This document shows, piece by piece, positions 42,905-54,783 of a stretch of 64,000 bases of DNA; the first letter of the stretch is position 1, and each line of letters begins with the position of its first letter. Location of the stretch: assembly GCA_019918135.1 (NCBI GenBank), contig WBZZ01001140.1, positions 201,501 through 265,500 of the forward strand, written 5' to 3'. The DNA comes from Paulinella micropora. Lineage: Eukaryota; Cercozoa; Imbricatea; Euglyphida; Paulinellidae. The notes beneath the pieces are model-generated. The model saw only the letters and a list, made by a program, of their open reading frames with translations, was not told the origin of the DNA and searched no databases. The position numbers and the translations under genes were made by a program.

Positions 42905-43299
42905 AGTAAGCAATAATATTTACTAAATATATTGTTACCTTTATGGTCAATTTCACGACATAACATTTATATTTGACCGGATCATATTCATTACCATTTT
43001 CATATTTCGTATCATAATTATTATTCGTTACGTTGATATTACCGTTATTCACAATTAGTTGCCAGTTAGTATAGATTGGCCCATACTGAATCATCACTTG
43101 AATTTCTGACCACAAGATCAGTATATAAATTTGTGGTATTTATTTCACTATAAATTTATGGTAAATTAGATTGAGTTTCAGTCATTGGTTTCTAACCATT
43201 GATTAAATTCATTAATGTTCCTTCAACCTTTGATCAAAGTGCCTCAGCGCAAACGATTATTCAAGTATCCGGAGACTAATGTCTACTAGTGTACTTACT
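42905..43299 (+). repeat. 3' LTR of copia element
   Basis: 395 bp, about three differences from the 5' LTR, preceded by the purine tract GAGGGGGAG and followed by GCGGC. Confidence 0.9.
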
Positions 43300-43304
43300 G
43301 CGGC

Positions 43305-43437
43305 ACGGCCCCTCCGCCCAATCCCGTAGGTGAGCTACTAGCGGGGGGCCCCTCGTCCGCGCCGTCGCTGGGAACGCGCCGCTCGGAGGTGCTGCCCGTC
43401 AGGCTGTCCCAGGAGTTCCTGGCAGGCGTGGAAATCG
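43305..43437 (-). other. GC-rich remnant of the interrupted surface-protein gene
   Basis: About 130 bp of GC-rich DNA between the copia element and the gypsy fragment. The minus strand is open and Ser/Thr/Pro-rich (STPARNSWDSLTGSTSERR), and it continues across the excised copia duplication into the Pro-rich frame at 34.6-34.95 kb. It is therefore host-sequence continuation, not part of either element. Confidence 0.6.
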
Positions 43438-46350
43438 GTTCTCCTTACTCAGATTACTTTCTCCTCCTTCTTTTCTATATTGTATCTAGTAGGAGGCACT
43501 TGGACCTGCACACAGATAGTAATAGAGAATCTAGAAAATGAAAAGACGGGCCTAGATGATGTCTCGGAAGAGGACTTAGGCTTGGAGGAGGACAGAGAAC
43601 CCCTCAAGCAACATAAGCAGATGTCTGATGAAGATTTTCAAGAGGCGGCGCGGAAAATATTGGAAGAAGGAGTAGGCACGGAGAAGGAGAAGGAGCTTTT
43701 AAAAGCCAAATTAGAGGCGAACAAGGAAATTTTTGACCCTCCACATGCAGGTGGTGTCAAGCCTGAAGATTTCACTGCGGTTATTTACAAAATACCGGGT
43801 GCGGAGCCGTCACCGGCACCACGAAGGGCGAATTTGAGTATACATGAGGCGAAGATAGCGGAGGAGCTAGCAAGACAGCTGCTCAATGAGGACTTTATTG
43901 AGAGATCAACATCTCCAATAGTCTCACAACCGAGTATAGTGCCGAAGCCAGGAGGAGAATGGCGCCTGACAATTAACTATGGTCGTGTTAACAAGGTGCT
44001 GGAGGAAGAGAGAAATCCTCTCCCGACATTAGAAGAAGGAAGGAGAGTACTGCGGAATGCAAAATTATATTCGGTCATTGACCTTAAGAATGGCTTCTGG
44101 CAGATACCACTGGAGGAAAAGTCTAGATGGCTGACGGCGTTTGTGGTGGGTATGGAAATATACCAATGGAAAGTGCTTCCGATGGGCCTCAAGCAAGCCC
44201 CAGGACTTTTCCAGAAGGCGATGCAGAAGATGTTGAGCAGTCAGTACGATGATTTGTCTGACGGAGGCTTTATGAGAAGGCGGGGACAGAAGGAGGGAGA
44301 ATATGCATTTTGCTATATCGATGACATTATCGTATACTCTAACACAATGGAGGAGCATATCGATCATTTGTCCGATATATATTCAGGCGCATCGGAGCTT
44401 TTGGCCTGAAGTGCAATCTAAAGAAGTGTCAACTTGCCAAGACGAGTGTGACATACTTAGGGTACGAGATCTCCCATAATCGCTCGATATCCAAAGAGAA
44501 GAGGGAGGAGATTATGAGTCGACCGATACCAAAGAACCGCACTGAATTGCACTCATTCCTTGCGATGGCGCAATACTATAGCCAGTTTATTCCCGATTGG
44601 GGTGCAACACGGGCTAAGTTGGAGAAAATGATAGATTTTGGAGACTTTGAGAAGTGGGGCGAAGAGGCTTTGCAAGCGTTTCATGCGCTCAAAGATCTTA
44701 TTTATAAAAACCCGAAAGACGGAGGACTGGTGGTAACGATGCCCGACTTTACGAAACAATTCGTAGTCGATACAGACGCATCTAAGTTTGCGATTGGGGC
44801 TGTATTAAAACAAGAGGATGAGGAGAAGAAATTACGCCCAATCATGTTTATTCGAAGGAAGTTGTGTGCGGCGGAGAGAAACTATTGCACAAGGCAAGGA
44901 GAGGCGTTAGCGGTGGTGTGGGCCCTCAAGAGGCTCAGAGAGTATTTGTGGGGAGGACCTCAATTTACTGTCAGAACTGATCATCATAACCTGTTATGGT
45001 TGGTGAATCATGAACAGACTGGACGGCTGGCGCGGTGGCAAGCGTTCTTGTCTTGTTTCGATTTTACAATGGTCCATCTACCGGGAAAGCGAAATGTAGT
45101 CGCTGATAGCCTCTCTAGGCTAGAGTTTAACTCAGAAGTATCGGCGTTGGTGTCCACGGTGGAGATGGAAGACTTGTCCACTGACAAGGTGTATGAGGTC
45201 AGCCACATTGAGGCGATGGAGATGGCGAGTGGAGTCCGATATGACCGCACAGGTCTACGGTACAGTCCACAAGGCCCGGATCACGGGATATGTTGTGAGC
45301 TACATACCCAGGAGGACGCTGAGTGGTCCTATGAGGTATATGAGAATGCGAAGGCGAACATAAGAGAGGAAGAGGAGACGCAGGAAGTTTATGCGGAGCC
45401 TCCTCAAGAGCGGAGAAGTGACCTAGACGATGACCCGGAAAGAATCGGGGTACGGCTAGAAGATGGTACTATCCATATAGCCTCGCCTACCGCATGGAGG
45501 CAACAACAGGCTCAAGATCCGGAGTTTAAAGAACTGATACAGTTATATCAGAACCCGGATGAGCTACGGATGACGAAAGCGATCAAAGATCGGATGAAGG
45601 AGATGGGATGGAGAGATGGTCTACTGTGGTACAAGGGCCTTCACGGTCGCTATGCGTCACAGCCGGACAAATGGACCCTTTGGGTACCGGAGAGTCTGAG
45701 ACGATTTATATTTGTCGCAGCCCACAATTGCCCACTTTTGGCGCATCCGGGTCGACAACGAACTCACATGTTCGTAGCGAGGCGATTCTGGTGGAAGAAG
45801 ATGAAGGAGGAGATAGATCAGGCGGTGGATGCATGCATCCCGTGCAAGATAAACAAAACACCACTGAAGGCAAATTTCGGCCTGATTGGCGAATTTCCTC
45901 TTCATGCGGGGATGTTTGAGTTTTTACACATTGATCATGTGGGACCTTTCCCAGAATCGAAGGATGGTTACAAATACCTCCTTACGGCTATTGACAGAGC
46001 CACCAACTATGTGTGGATCATCCCTGTCAAAGACGTTACCGGCAAGACGACGGCCGAGGCGCTGATCGATAGGATCATCTCACAGATCGGAGTACCAAGA
46101 AAGATATGTTCTGATCGAGGCTCGGACTTTAATAACGAGGTCATCGACAAACTATCTAAGTATTACGGGATGAAATGGCAATATGTTACTGCCTATAACC
46201 CGCGAGCAAATGGGAAAATCGAGCGGGTACACAGACCCCTCAAAGCCTCGCTAAAGATGTATTGCACGAAGAAGGAGAATCAAAGAGCATGGGTCGAGGC
46301 AGCACCATCATTTGCGTTTGCAATGAACTGTCTACCCTCGGAGAATTATT
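43438..46350 (+). mobile_element. Ty3/gypsy-type LTR retroelement pol fragment
   Basis: A fragment of about 2.9 kb with intermediate base composition, containing most of pol but no LTR, gag or primer site that I can find. It abuts GC-rich DNA on the left and the AT-rich Polinton-like element on the right. The integrase ends shortly after its catalytic core. Besides its missing ends it has about one break. Age cannot be set without LTRs. Confidence 0.8.
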
Positions 46351-46424
46351 GTTGTTGCGGGCACATAAGTACAAAAAACTTCATAATCAAGCATATAAGA
46401 AGTGGTGCTGAGATGGTTATATGA
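43480..46424 (+). pseudogene. gypsy-type pol: reverse transcriptase, RNase H, integrase
   Basis: The reverse transcriptase is at about 43.87-44.4 kb, with YSVIDLKNGFWQIPL, LPMGLKQAPGLFQKAM and CYIDDIIVYS (the YxDD box). RNase H is at about 44.76-45.1 kb with DTDASKFAIGAVL and RTDHHNLLWL. A linker follows, then the integrase zinc finger (H-x4-H and C-x2-C at about 45.72-45.85 kb). The integrase core has HIDHVGPFP, SDRGSDFNN and NGKIERVHRP. The order reverse transcriptase, RNase H, integrase is the gypsy order. The left end has a short acidic segment in place of a protease. The last 25 residues (to 46424) read from the neighbouring AT-rich DNA. Fossil. Confidence 0.85.
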
Positions 46425-46456
46425 TCACATTGTATTAAACGATTGGTGATCGTAAG

Positions 46457-46714
46457 ATGAATGAAGATATATCGTTGCTAGTTAGACTTAACGACCCCGA
46501 TGTTAAATTTTGTTGTTATTGTAAAATCAATCGGGCAATTCCAAAAAAGATCGTGGAAAAATATCCGAACAGAGACAAGTATTATCATAAATCTTGTATG
46601 AAAAAGAAATTTTATCAGTGTACTCTTTGTAATGCTTTTAGAGGATTTGACTCATGCGATTGTTTAGATAAAATTAGAAATGGAACAGACAGAAAGCCAT
46701 TTTGGTGGCGATAA
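46457..46714 (+). CDS. Small Cys-rich zinc-finger-like protein
   Basis: 85 codons, ATG at 46457. Cys pairs CCYC, CTLC and a late CDC with a His (YYHKSC) suggest one or two zinc sites, similar to short zinc-ribbon proteins of such elements. First gene of the AT-rich element. Function unknown; possibly a small regulator. Followed by a 195-bp AT-rich gap with TTAATTAATTAA. Confidence 0.6.
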   Translation: MNEDISLLVRLNDPDVKFCCYCKINRAIPKKIVEKYPNRDKYYHKSCMKKKFYQCTLCNAFRGFDSCDCLDKIRNGTDRKPFWWR

Positions 46715-46909
46715 TCAAATTAATTAATTAATATTTTTTTTAATAATATTTAATTTCTATTTAAAGAAATATATTCTTTATGATATAATCGTAAAGGACA
46801 CACGACAACATTTTTATATATCCATTGATATAAGATCACCGCGCCGACACTGAGAGATAAACCGCAAGACGCGGCCCTCATCAAGTGGGGGAACAAGCAA
46901 TTCACCACT

Positions 46910-49245
46910 ATGCTATTTCAAGAGGATTTCGTGGCATTGATTGAAAAAACGCCAGAGGAACAAAGACAATACTATGAAGTATTAATGGAAAACAAACCCC
47001 AACGAATGTTTGCCGACATTGATGGCGATGAATTGTCAATCTCACGAGAAAAAATGTATGAGCGGTGGAACACACTTATGGAAAATGTATTTGCTAATGT
47101 ATGCTTGAAGTATAATCCTAAAAAAGCAAGATACTTGGATGCGAGTAAGAATGGTAAAATGTCGTGCCATTTTTCTTACGATAATGGCTTGGTGTTTGAA
47201 AACTGCGAAACACAAAAAGAGTTTTGGAAATATGCGGAAGTGGTAATTGAAAAAGATTACCCAGACCTCTGCTTCACATTTGAACGAGCCGACAAGAATA
47301 TTGAATTGCGAACCATACTTGATATTTCTGTTTATAACAAAAACAGTGCTTTCCGCACTATCTATTCTCATAAAGATGGTAGCGACCGCGTTCTGCTTCC
47401 GTATTCATACACACCAAAAACAAACACCCTGAAACTGCTTCAAGATGTAGAAATAGACGATTATTTGATTATGCGACCCGATGACGATACATTTTACAAT
47501 ATTAAAATTCCCGAATATACAACTTTGAAACGATATCAGCATATCACATTGGAAGAAATACACGAAATTATACTCAGCAAAATACCAAATGTGGAAATTG
47601 TTGAAAAAAAGCAGAGAATGTTTATTTTAAAAACCATAGGGACACGAATATGTATTATAAACGGAGAAGAAAATAACAGCGACAATTGCTATGTAGTATG
47701 GAGAAGAGACGGATTGTATTTCTACTGCCATGATAGTAATTGCGAGGGCAAAGGTATAAAAATTTACGAACTATCTCCCCCCGTCGTCCGTATATCAACA
47801 CGATTGAAGATTTGCGACGACTTGCCGATGAATGTAATAATTTGGAAAAATTCACAGAGTTGATAGATACTGCTTTGGCTTGGATGAATAAATCATACAC
47901 TTTTGCTAACTTAGCAAAGCCGACCATAATTGAAGAATATGTTGATTCTAAAGGTAAGCAGGTGTTCCGCTACAAGACGGAATCGGCAATGGAATCATTC
48001 TTCAAAAACAAGAGAGTAAAGACTAACTTATCACAGGAGGACTGGATAGCACTAGGCAAGAACCCAGCCACATTGAATGTCGTTGATTTGTATAAAATAT
48101 GGACTACACACCCGAAAAGACGCGAAGTGAATGACGTGATCTTTGATCCCAAAGCATACTTTGATAATGACAAACAAGGGTTTTATAACTTGTTTAAGGG
48201 ATTTGAAATTCCCGCGGACACATTAGAAGACGTGAAATCATTCACAGCAGAAGAAGAAAAAAATGAAGCATTCTTTCAACATATCTTAAACCGATGGTGT
48301 GGAGGAAGACAAGACATATATAAAAAGGTGCTTGATATGTTCGCGAGCATTTATCAAAAGCCGTGGCAAAAACTACACTTGTCATTAGTTTTGACAAGCA
48401 CTGAACGAGCAGGTAAGGGCATCATTATTGAAATATTCAAAGATATAATCGGCGCCGATTATTACTTCCAGCCGTCCGATGTTAAAGAATTTCTGGGTGA
48501 TTTCAATGCGCAACTCGCAAAAGCAATCGTAGTATTTATGGACGAGATGGTATGGGGTGGTGATAAAGAACGAGCGGGGACAATTAAGAAACTTGTATCA
48601 GAAAATACACTCACTCTCAAACAAAAATATTTACCAAATCTAACATTAGAAAATATGATATTCTTGGTCCTTGCTTCAAACGAAGAATGGGTAGTGCCAG
48701 CGGGAACCACTGAGCAAAGATGGCTAGTCCTTGATGTTTCTGATGAACTAGCACTTATGAAAACGGACGAGAAAAGAAAAGTGATCACAGATATTAGATC
48801 TATTGATAGGCAACGACTAGCGAAGTTTCTTCTTGAAAGAGATCTCAGCGATTTTAACGACCGCGAAACAATCATTACAAAGGGACTGCGAGAACAAAAA
48901 GTGAAATCCCTTTCAAAGTTGAGAAAGTGGTGGTTGGATTGCTTAAACTTGGGATATATTACAAACGAGTTGCCAGAAATTCATTTTGGTAAAGAGGTTT
49001 CAAAGAAAGCATTGTATGATACATATAAAGCAAATGTAAATGATCCACACACTTCACAAGTCAGTTTCTGGACCAGTCTTAGAAAAGTGATGCCAAATAT
49101 AGTAGAAAAGAAGAAAACAATGCAAGAAGGTATAAGAATTAGATGTGTAGATTTACCAACCTTAGAAGAATGTAAAAATCAATGGAAGACTATTTATGCT
49201 GATAATGAATGGGCTTTTGACGACGACAATGATGATGAAGAATAA
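46910..49245 (+). pseudogene. Primase-helicase (AEP primase + SF3/D5-type helicase) of the Polinton-like element
   Basis: The N-terminal part has FADIDGD near residue 34 (acidic metal-binding pair) and SCHFSYDNG, an SxH-type motif, as in archaeo-eukaryotic primases. Next is a Cys/His-containing stretch (RRDGLYFYCHDSNCEGKG). The C-terminal part has the superfamily 3 helicase set: a diverged Walker A-like TSTERAGKGIII, Walker B VVFMDEM and motif C-type LVLASNEEW, with TTEQRWLVLD after it. This is the replication protein typical of virophages and Polinton-like viruses. Coordinates give the whole region; it is treated as a fossil gene. Confidence 0.8.
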
Positions 49246-49288
49246 AAATTAAAGTGTGGATTTTTTTTGTTGTGCTTATATATAACAT

Positions 49289-49945
49289 GTCATCAACTAA
49301 AAAAGATTATCTGAGCCAAATAGAAAAATAGACTCATTTAAGTAGCGACATAAAACTACAACAAGCAAATCACTTAAACCTGATATCGTCGCATTTTACG
49401 AAAAATACCGACCCGAACAAAATCAACAGAGTGATAATGTTGAAGTTGTATTGCCTTCTTCCGATGCGATGAAAAAATTCTTTGACGAAGAACCAGAAAC
49501 GACAGAAGAATTTACACCTTTTAAAGAAAGTGATTTGAAGGAGATTGGTATCACCGAAATCAAAACGAATGTGGGAGAAGAACTGGCGAAAAAAGAATTA
49601 TCAGTTCTAGAAGCATCCACACCACCAAATGAGAAGAAAACACCAATTAAAGCAAAGCGGAATCCGCCCGAGAGCGGGTATAGTTGCTGTGAAATAATAA
49701 CGGCACATTTGAAAGTATCAAAAGACCCGTTTAATTTCTTGTATATGAAAGTGGAAGACCGCACCATAATGCAGGAGGATATGAAGAAATGGCACGAGAG
49801 TAGATACGGACATATACCACCAGACCAACGCCCTATTCTTAAATATGGTAAGTTAGATTATAAGACATTTTTCCGCGATGTCTTATCTCAACACGAGGGC
49901 AAACTCACGACACTAAAAGATATGTATGACAGGTTTCATGTGTAA
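49289..49945 (+). pseudogene. Unknown protein of the Polinton-like element
   Basis: The region begins at an ATG at 49289 with TATATATAAC just upstream. The main part (49451-49945) is Glu/Lys-rich with TPFKESDLKEIGITEIK and a C-terminal block SRYGHIPPDQRPILKYGKLD and a helix. No family recognised. Position after the helicase is often held by small replication or packaging accessory genes. Confidence 0.45.
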
Positions 49946-50565
49946 GCGGCGGTTAGTGCTATGTCTCTCATCACATCAATATTAAAATATGATGGTTTAA
50001 AAGATACATAATCCGCAGATGCCGTTTTACAATATACTTCCAATGTTATTGGAGCATCTGTTGCATATGTCAATAAAACCTCATTAGTCGTATTTGCAGA
50101 AATTCGTATCGTTGTATTATTGGTGGTGTCCGCGGGATTTGGACAAGTCATCAACCATATCATTTTCATTTGAACTCCGTATCTTTGAATTAGCCATATA
50201 CAATCAAAAGACTTATACTCAATGGCGGTTGTATAATTTAGCACTTCGCTGTAAAAGTCATCAACATTTGTTCCGTCCGTTTTATGAAACCAGAACTGAA
50301 AAGTTCCTATTCCAGTCGGGGCGGGCAAATTCAAAGACCTGCGAAAAGCAACTTTAATGAAATAACCATATCCTAAATTAGATATTGTTTTGCTACCATA
50401 ACCGCCCGTGCAAAGAGTAGTGAATGTGGAACTTTCCATCCACGACCTAAGATCAAGGCCAACATACGCATTTTGAATGTTTCTTGTTAATGTCGGGGTA
50501 GCAGTGATTGCAATAGTTTTAGTATCTATTGACTGCTGTTCTTGCGATCGGCCGAATATATTCAT
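49936..50565 (-). CDS. Unknown beta-rich protein, 209 residues
   Basis: ATG at 50565 (MNIFGRSQEQQSIDTKTIAI at the start), intact frame. Thr/Ser/Asn-rich with alternating hydrophobics (TTIRISANTTNEVLLTYATD), the look of a jelly-roll or other beta-sandwich virion protein. It is transcribed opposite to the neighbouring fibre gene, from a shared AT-rich gap (50566-50668) with ATATATTCTACGATATATA. No family recognised; a minor capsid or vertex protein is a guess. Confidence 0.5.
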   Translation of the reverse strand: MNIFGRSQEQQSIDTKTIAITATPTLTRNIQNAYVGLDLRSWMESSTFTTLCTGGYGSKTISNLGYGYFIKVAFRRSLNLPAPTGIGTFQFWFHKTDGTNVDDFYSEVLNYTTAIEYKSFDCIWLIQRYGVQMKMIWLMTCPNPADTTNNTTIRISANTTNEVLLTYATDAPITLEVYCKTASADYVSFKPSYFNIDVMRDIALTAAYT

Positions 50566-50668
50566 GTTTTTTTAAACTATATATTCTACGATATATAAAA
50601 AATCGCTCGCGATTTTGCTGTATAACACAAATTGAAAATTTGTTTGTGTAAAATAATTCTATTAAATT

Positions 50669-53600
50669 ATGAACCATTTGGGCAATCCATGGACATATCA
50701 TTTTTACGGCTCTGTTATAGTGGATGAGAATTTAGAAATTGATGGAGTATTATATGGAGATCATATTGAAGCAAACTCAATACAAGCAAGGACTGACGAC
50801 ATAACAATATCATCGCGAAATAATAACTACTCTTTGTTGATATCTGATACTGGTTATGTGTCAATCAATAACGAATACGATTTACCAATAGCGGACGGCA
50901 AAGCAAATCAAGTATTAAAAACGGACGGGTTGGGTAATACTTCATTTGCTACATTAAATTCAAGTTATATAAGCGATTTTGAACTGGATAAATTAACGGA
51001 TGTAGTCATTACAGCACCAATAGCTATGAATAGTTATCTAACATATAATTCAATAAACTGGGTAAATAAAACATTTCCGATAAATGTTGATGAAACAGGA
51101 AATATTAGTATGGGCGGTAATTTGAATATAACAGGTGTAAATTTATTAAATACAAAAGATGTTGATACTTGGATATCTGAGCACGAAGATAATAATGATA
51201 AAGTGTCAGCAGACGGCTCAATTAATACACACAGCGATGTTTTAATTACAGGCACACCCGCCAATAACCAACTGCTCATTTATAGCACAGGGCAATGGAG
51301 AAACACAAACTCACCTTTTCTTAGATTGGACGGTCTCGCTATGATGTTTGGAATTTAAATATGGGAGGTTTTAACATAACAAATGTCGGTAATGTTGATG
51401 GTATTGATGTTTCCACCCTTGACACTTCTGTGGTTAAATTAACAGGAGACCAAACCATAGCAGGGAACAAAATATTTACTACTTATTTGGGTATAAAAGA
51501 TTCAAATCCATTAAATACAGGGAAGTTATTCTTCAATTACAACAATAATACGGGTTCTACTTATTCGTCGGAGGTAGGTGGAGCAACGGGATATCCACTA
51601 TCTATTGTCGGTTCGTCCATAACTCTCGCTTCTACCACGGGGAGTGGAATAACATTGACGGGCAATGTTTTAAATTTTAACAGCACAACGGCAATCAGCG
51701 GACTTCCAGCACCATTCTATGGCAGCGATGCTTCAACGAAGGCATATACCGATACGAAACTGGCGATGGTGTGGATGTTTCAGTTCTTGATACTTCGGTT
51801 GTTAAACTAACAGGAGACCAAACCATAGCAGGGAATAAAAAATTTACATCAACTTTAGAAGTAAGTGGTTCGTCCAATCCTACTACTTTTGATGGTATTG
51901 GCATAGCCTTTGATACAAAAATAGGAATGATTGCAGCACAAAAAACAGCAACAGCGACTTGGTATCCGATGCAAATAACTGGTTCGTATGTAGAGTTATA
52001 TTCAGGTAATACTTTAATTATCACCGCAACTGGAACAACATTAAGTTTGAATAACAACAAAATAACAAACTTAGCCACACCATCAGCAACAACGGACGGA
52101 GCAAACAAAAGTTATGTGGATACATTAGACGGGCAAAATGTGAAACTAACTGGAAACCAAACCATAGCAGGAATTAAGACATATAGCAGTGGTGTTCAAA
52201 TAACGGGAAATTCAATAAATTCAACGACAAAGGGCACATTTATCGTTTTCAATTCTACCAGTAATATTGGGTCAATTGCTAGTTTGGATATGAAAACTGC
52301 AACATATTACAACTTTGAAATTTCTGCGAAAAAAATAAGTTTTATTATTGACGGGACGATTGTTTCGTGGTTTAATGCTACTGGCTTAGATTGTAATAGT
52401 AGTCGGATTGTTAATCTAGGAACGCCACAAAATGCGAATGAAGCGGTAAATAGGCAATATCTGGATGATAATTGTGTGAAACTAACAACAGACCAAACCA
52501 TAACAGGAAGTAAAACATTTAATGGGGCGAGCACTACGATAAAATATCTAACTTTAACGAACAACGCCGATTTTAATAATCAAACTATCACTAATGGTGG
52601 AAATATAACATATAATGGGGCGAGGATATTAAACCAAAATGGAGGAGATATATTCTTTTCACAGACATCAGGTGATTACCAATATTTCTTATTTACTCTA
52701 AATACTGCTACAAGTGGAACCGCAAACCAAAGAGGTTATGTATTTACGAATGCAGCATTTGATGCAAAAGGGGCGGGACTTTATATTTCAAAACTTTTGG
52801 ATAATAAAAGTGCTTCGTCTGACATTGTCCGTTTTAACAATGCTGGCGGTATGCGGTTTTATGGTGCTTTGGATATGAATTCAAACAACATAACAAGTGC
52901 TGGAACAATAACGGGAACTACAATTACTTCAACCGCGGGTATATCAACTACAACATTAACGGCGAGCGGATTATTAACAGCAGATGGCGGTTGCAAGTTA
53001 TCTATTCAAAATAAAGTAGATGGAGGAAATGGACAGGGTATATTTCTGTGGGATACAGACAACTCAGGATGGGGTATTTATATGGCTCAACCAGGGGCAG
53101 GTAAAAGTCTATCTGGAGGGTCTGCGGTTGCAGGCAACGATATTTCAGGCTTTGCTGTAAGATTTAGGTCTGGTTTTGCTTCGACTGATGGTTTTGTGTG
53201 GGAAAATTCTAATGAGCAATTGTTAATGTCATTGAATGGGGCAAACGGAACTTTATGGACAAAAGGACTGATAACGGCTAGTGCGGGGATATCAACAACA
53301 ACGGCAATCGCAAGTGGATTAATAACTGCAAATGCTGGGATATCTGTTGTTAATAGCACGGCAGATATAAGAGGAGAAGAAGTGGGTCTCATGCTACACC
53401 AGTCGGGTTATATGTCACAGCCAATCTTGGAGCATCTTCTGCTGGTGTTGAATTCAGACACAGCAACGGGACACAGGGAGTTGGTTTTGGTTATAATTCA
53501 ATATATGCTACGGGAAGCAATACCAATCAAGATTTAAATTTTTATGCGAGGGGGACTGGAGTAATCTATGCTCAGAGTGATGCAAGCATGACGACAGCAT

Positions 53601-54180
53601 CCAGCGGATTTTTAACATTAAGAAAAAGACCATCAAATACGACCAACCCACAAATATTTATGAAAGCAGGAGATTCTTCAAATTATGCAGTAGTAATGAA
53701 TACAGGCGGTTTATTACACGCTTGGACGACTTCACTATCAAACGGTGAGAATAATACAGGATATGTTTATTTGACTGCGGGAGCAAATACATGGTCTTCT
53801 GGTTCAGACAGGAGATTAAAATCAGATATTAAAACACTAGACTGTGAGGGATGTTGTGAGAAATTAATGAAAATTAATTGTTGCTCATATTATTGGAAAT
53901 CAGACGAGAAAAAAGAAAAAAAGAGCCACGGATTTATCGCCGACGAGGTTAAAAAAATATTCGAGAATTTGTATCTGAAAGTGGAATGAAGGCAGACGAC
54001 GGAAAAAGCATCCTTGAAGGAGTATCATATATGGAATTTATACCAATACTGGTTAGTGCTTTTCAACATAGGCGGAAAAGGTAGTTAATTTAGAAAAAGA
54101 AAATAAACTTTTACTTAATATACTACAAGACCAAGCAAATCAATTAGCAGAAATCAGAGTGGCCGTTCTTGATAATGTCA
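50669..54180 (+). pseudogene. Long receptor-binding fibre-like protein with C-terminal S74 chaperone domain
   Basis: The ATG at 50669 (MNHLGNPWTYHFYGSVIVDE at the start) leads to about 3 kb of repeating beta-helix-like units: VKLTGDQTIAGNK / TGNQTIAGIKTY / TTDQTITGSKTF recur, each followed by a GISTTT- or ASGL-type spacer. The end has SDRRLKSDIKTL and HGFIADEV, the peptidase S74 intramolecular chaperone signature, followed by a coiled-coil stretch. In phage tail fibres S74 domains help trimerise the fibre and then cleave themselves off at the Ser. A fibre of this type in a Polinton-like element suggests a host-attachment spike. Fossil, not open as a single frame. Confidence 0.7.
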
Positions 54181-54531
54181 AATAATACAACTAGACTTCA
54201 CAGACCCCCACCTATTATGGATATGGATGGCGAACTAACTCCAGAATTAAAGTCTCGTGTTCTTGATATTGAACTAAAGACAGAAGAGAAAAAAATTGAC
54301 AATGAAATTGAGAACGAATGGAATTGCTGTATGTCAAATAAGAAAACCGATAGCAGAATGATTAAATATTTATTTCAAATGGGTGTCATCATTGCCATTA
54401 TAACCCTTTGTATAGTTAGGCTATCTGAGAAGAACTTGCCGTGCGAGGTTGCTAATACTTATGTCGGAATCCTAACATTACTTATAGGCATATGCCTTCC
54501 TTCTCCAAGTTCTGGGGGTGGCAAGAAGTAA
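54175..54531 (+). CDS. Small membrane protein, about 118 residues
   Basis: ATG at 54175 (MSNNTTRLHRPPPIMDMDGE). The N-terminal half is charged and soluble. The C-terminal half has two hydrophobic segments (GVIIAIITLCIV and YVGILTLLIGICLP) separated by SEKNLPCEV, a likely hairpin in a membrane. Two Cys before the first segment. Overlaps the end of the fibre gene. Function unknown; a small membrane or holin-like protein is possible by position. Confidence 0.6.
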   Translation: MSNNTTRLHRPPPIMDMDGELTPELKSRVLDIELKTEEKKIDNEIENEWNCCMSNKKTDSRMIKYLFQMGVIIAIITLCIVRLSEKNLPCEVANTYVGILTLLIGICLPSPSSGGGKK

Positions 54532-54558
54532 ATTAAGATAAAACTAATTGTTAATATA

Positions 54559-54783
54559 ATGAAGTATTGTCATTCGTGTAAAATCTTCTATCCTCCCATA
54601 TTTTTTGTGGGCAAAAGATGGAAATTGTGTAAGGAATGCGATTCGTGTCGCAAAAAAAAGAATATCAATAATGAAATATGTGTTCACATGAATAAACAGA
54701 AATATTGTTTGCTGTGTACAATGTCGGAAAAAAAACCAGAACCGATTACTCATTCTGAACCATGGATGGAGTGGTTGGATTAA
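54559..54783 (+). CDS. Small zinc-ribbon-like protein, 74 residues
   Basis: ATG at 54559. Cys pairs CHSC, CKEC, CDSC and CLLC (C-x2-C four times) with basic linkers (CRKKKNINNEIC) indicate two zinc sites. Ends convergent with the minus-strand gene at 54780, overlapping by 4 bp. No exact family; similar short zinc-finger proteins are common in virophage-like elements. Confidence 0.6.
   Translation: MKYCHSCKIFYPPIFFVGKRWKLCKECDSCRKKKNINNEICVHMNKQKYCLLCTMSEKKPEPITHSEPWMEWLD

Larger units (their letters stand above)
34962..43299 (+). mobile_element. Ty1/copia LTR retrotransposon, nearly whole
   Basis: The element is about 8.3 kb, with LTRs of 396 and 395 bp (34962-35357, 42905-43299) that differ at about three positions, so the insertion is young. 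The duplication GCGGC flanks it. The LTR ends are AGTAAG and CTTACT, an inverted hexamer in place of the usual TG/CA. A primer-binding-like TGGTTATGGAGCC follows the 5' LTR and a purine tract GAGGGGGAG precedes the 3' LTR. The gene order gag, extra ORF, protease, integrase, reverse transcriptase, RNase H is that of copia. It looks almost whole, with about two or three interruptions of frame. Its base composition is lower in GC than the surroundings. The extra ORF is unusual for the family. Confidence 0.92.
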
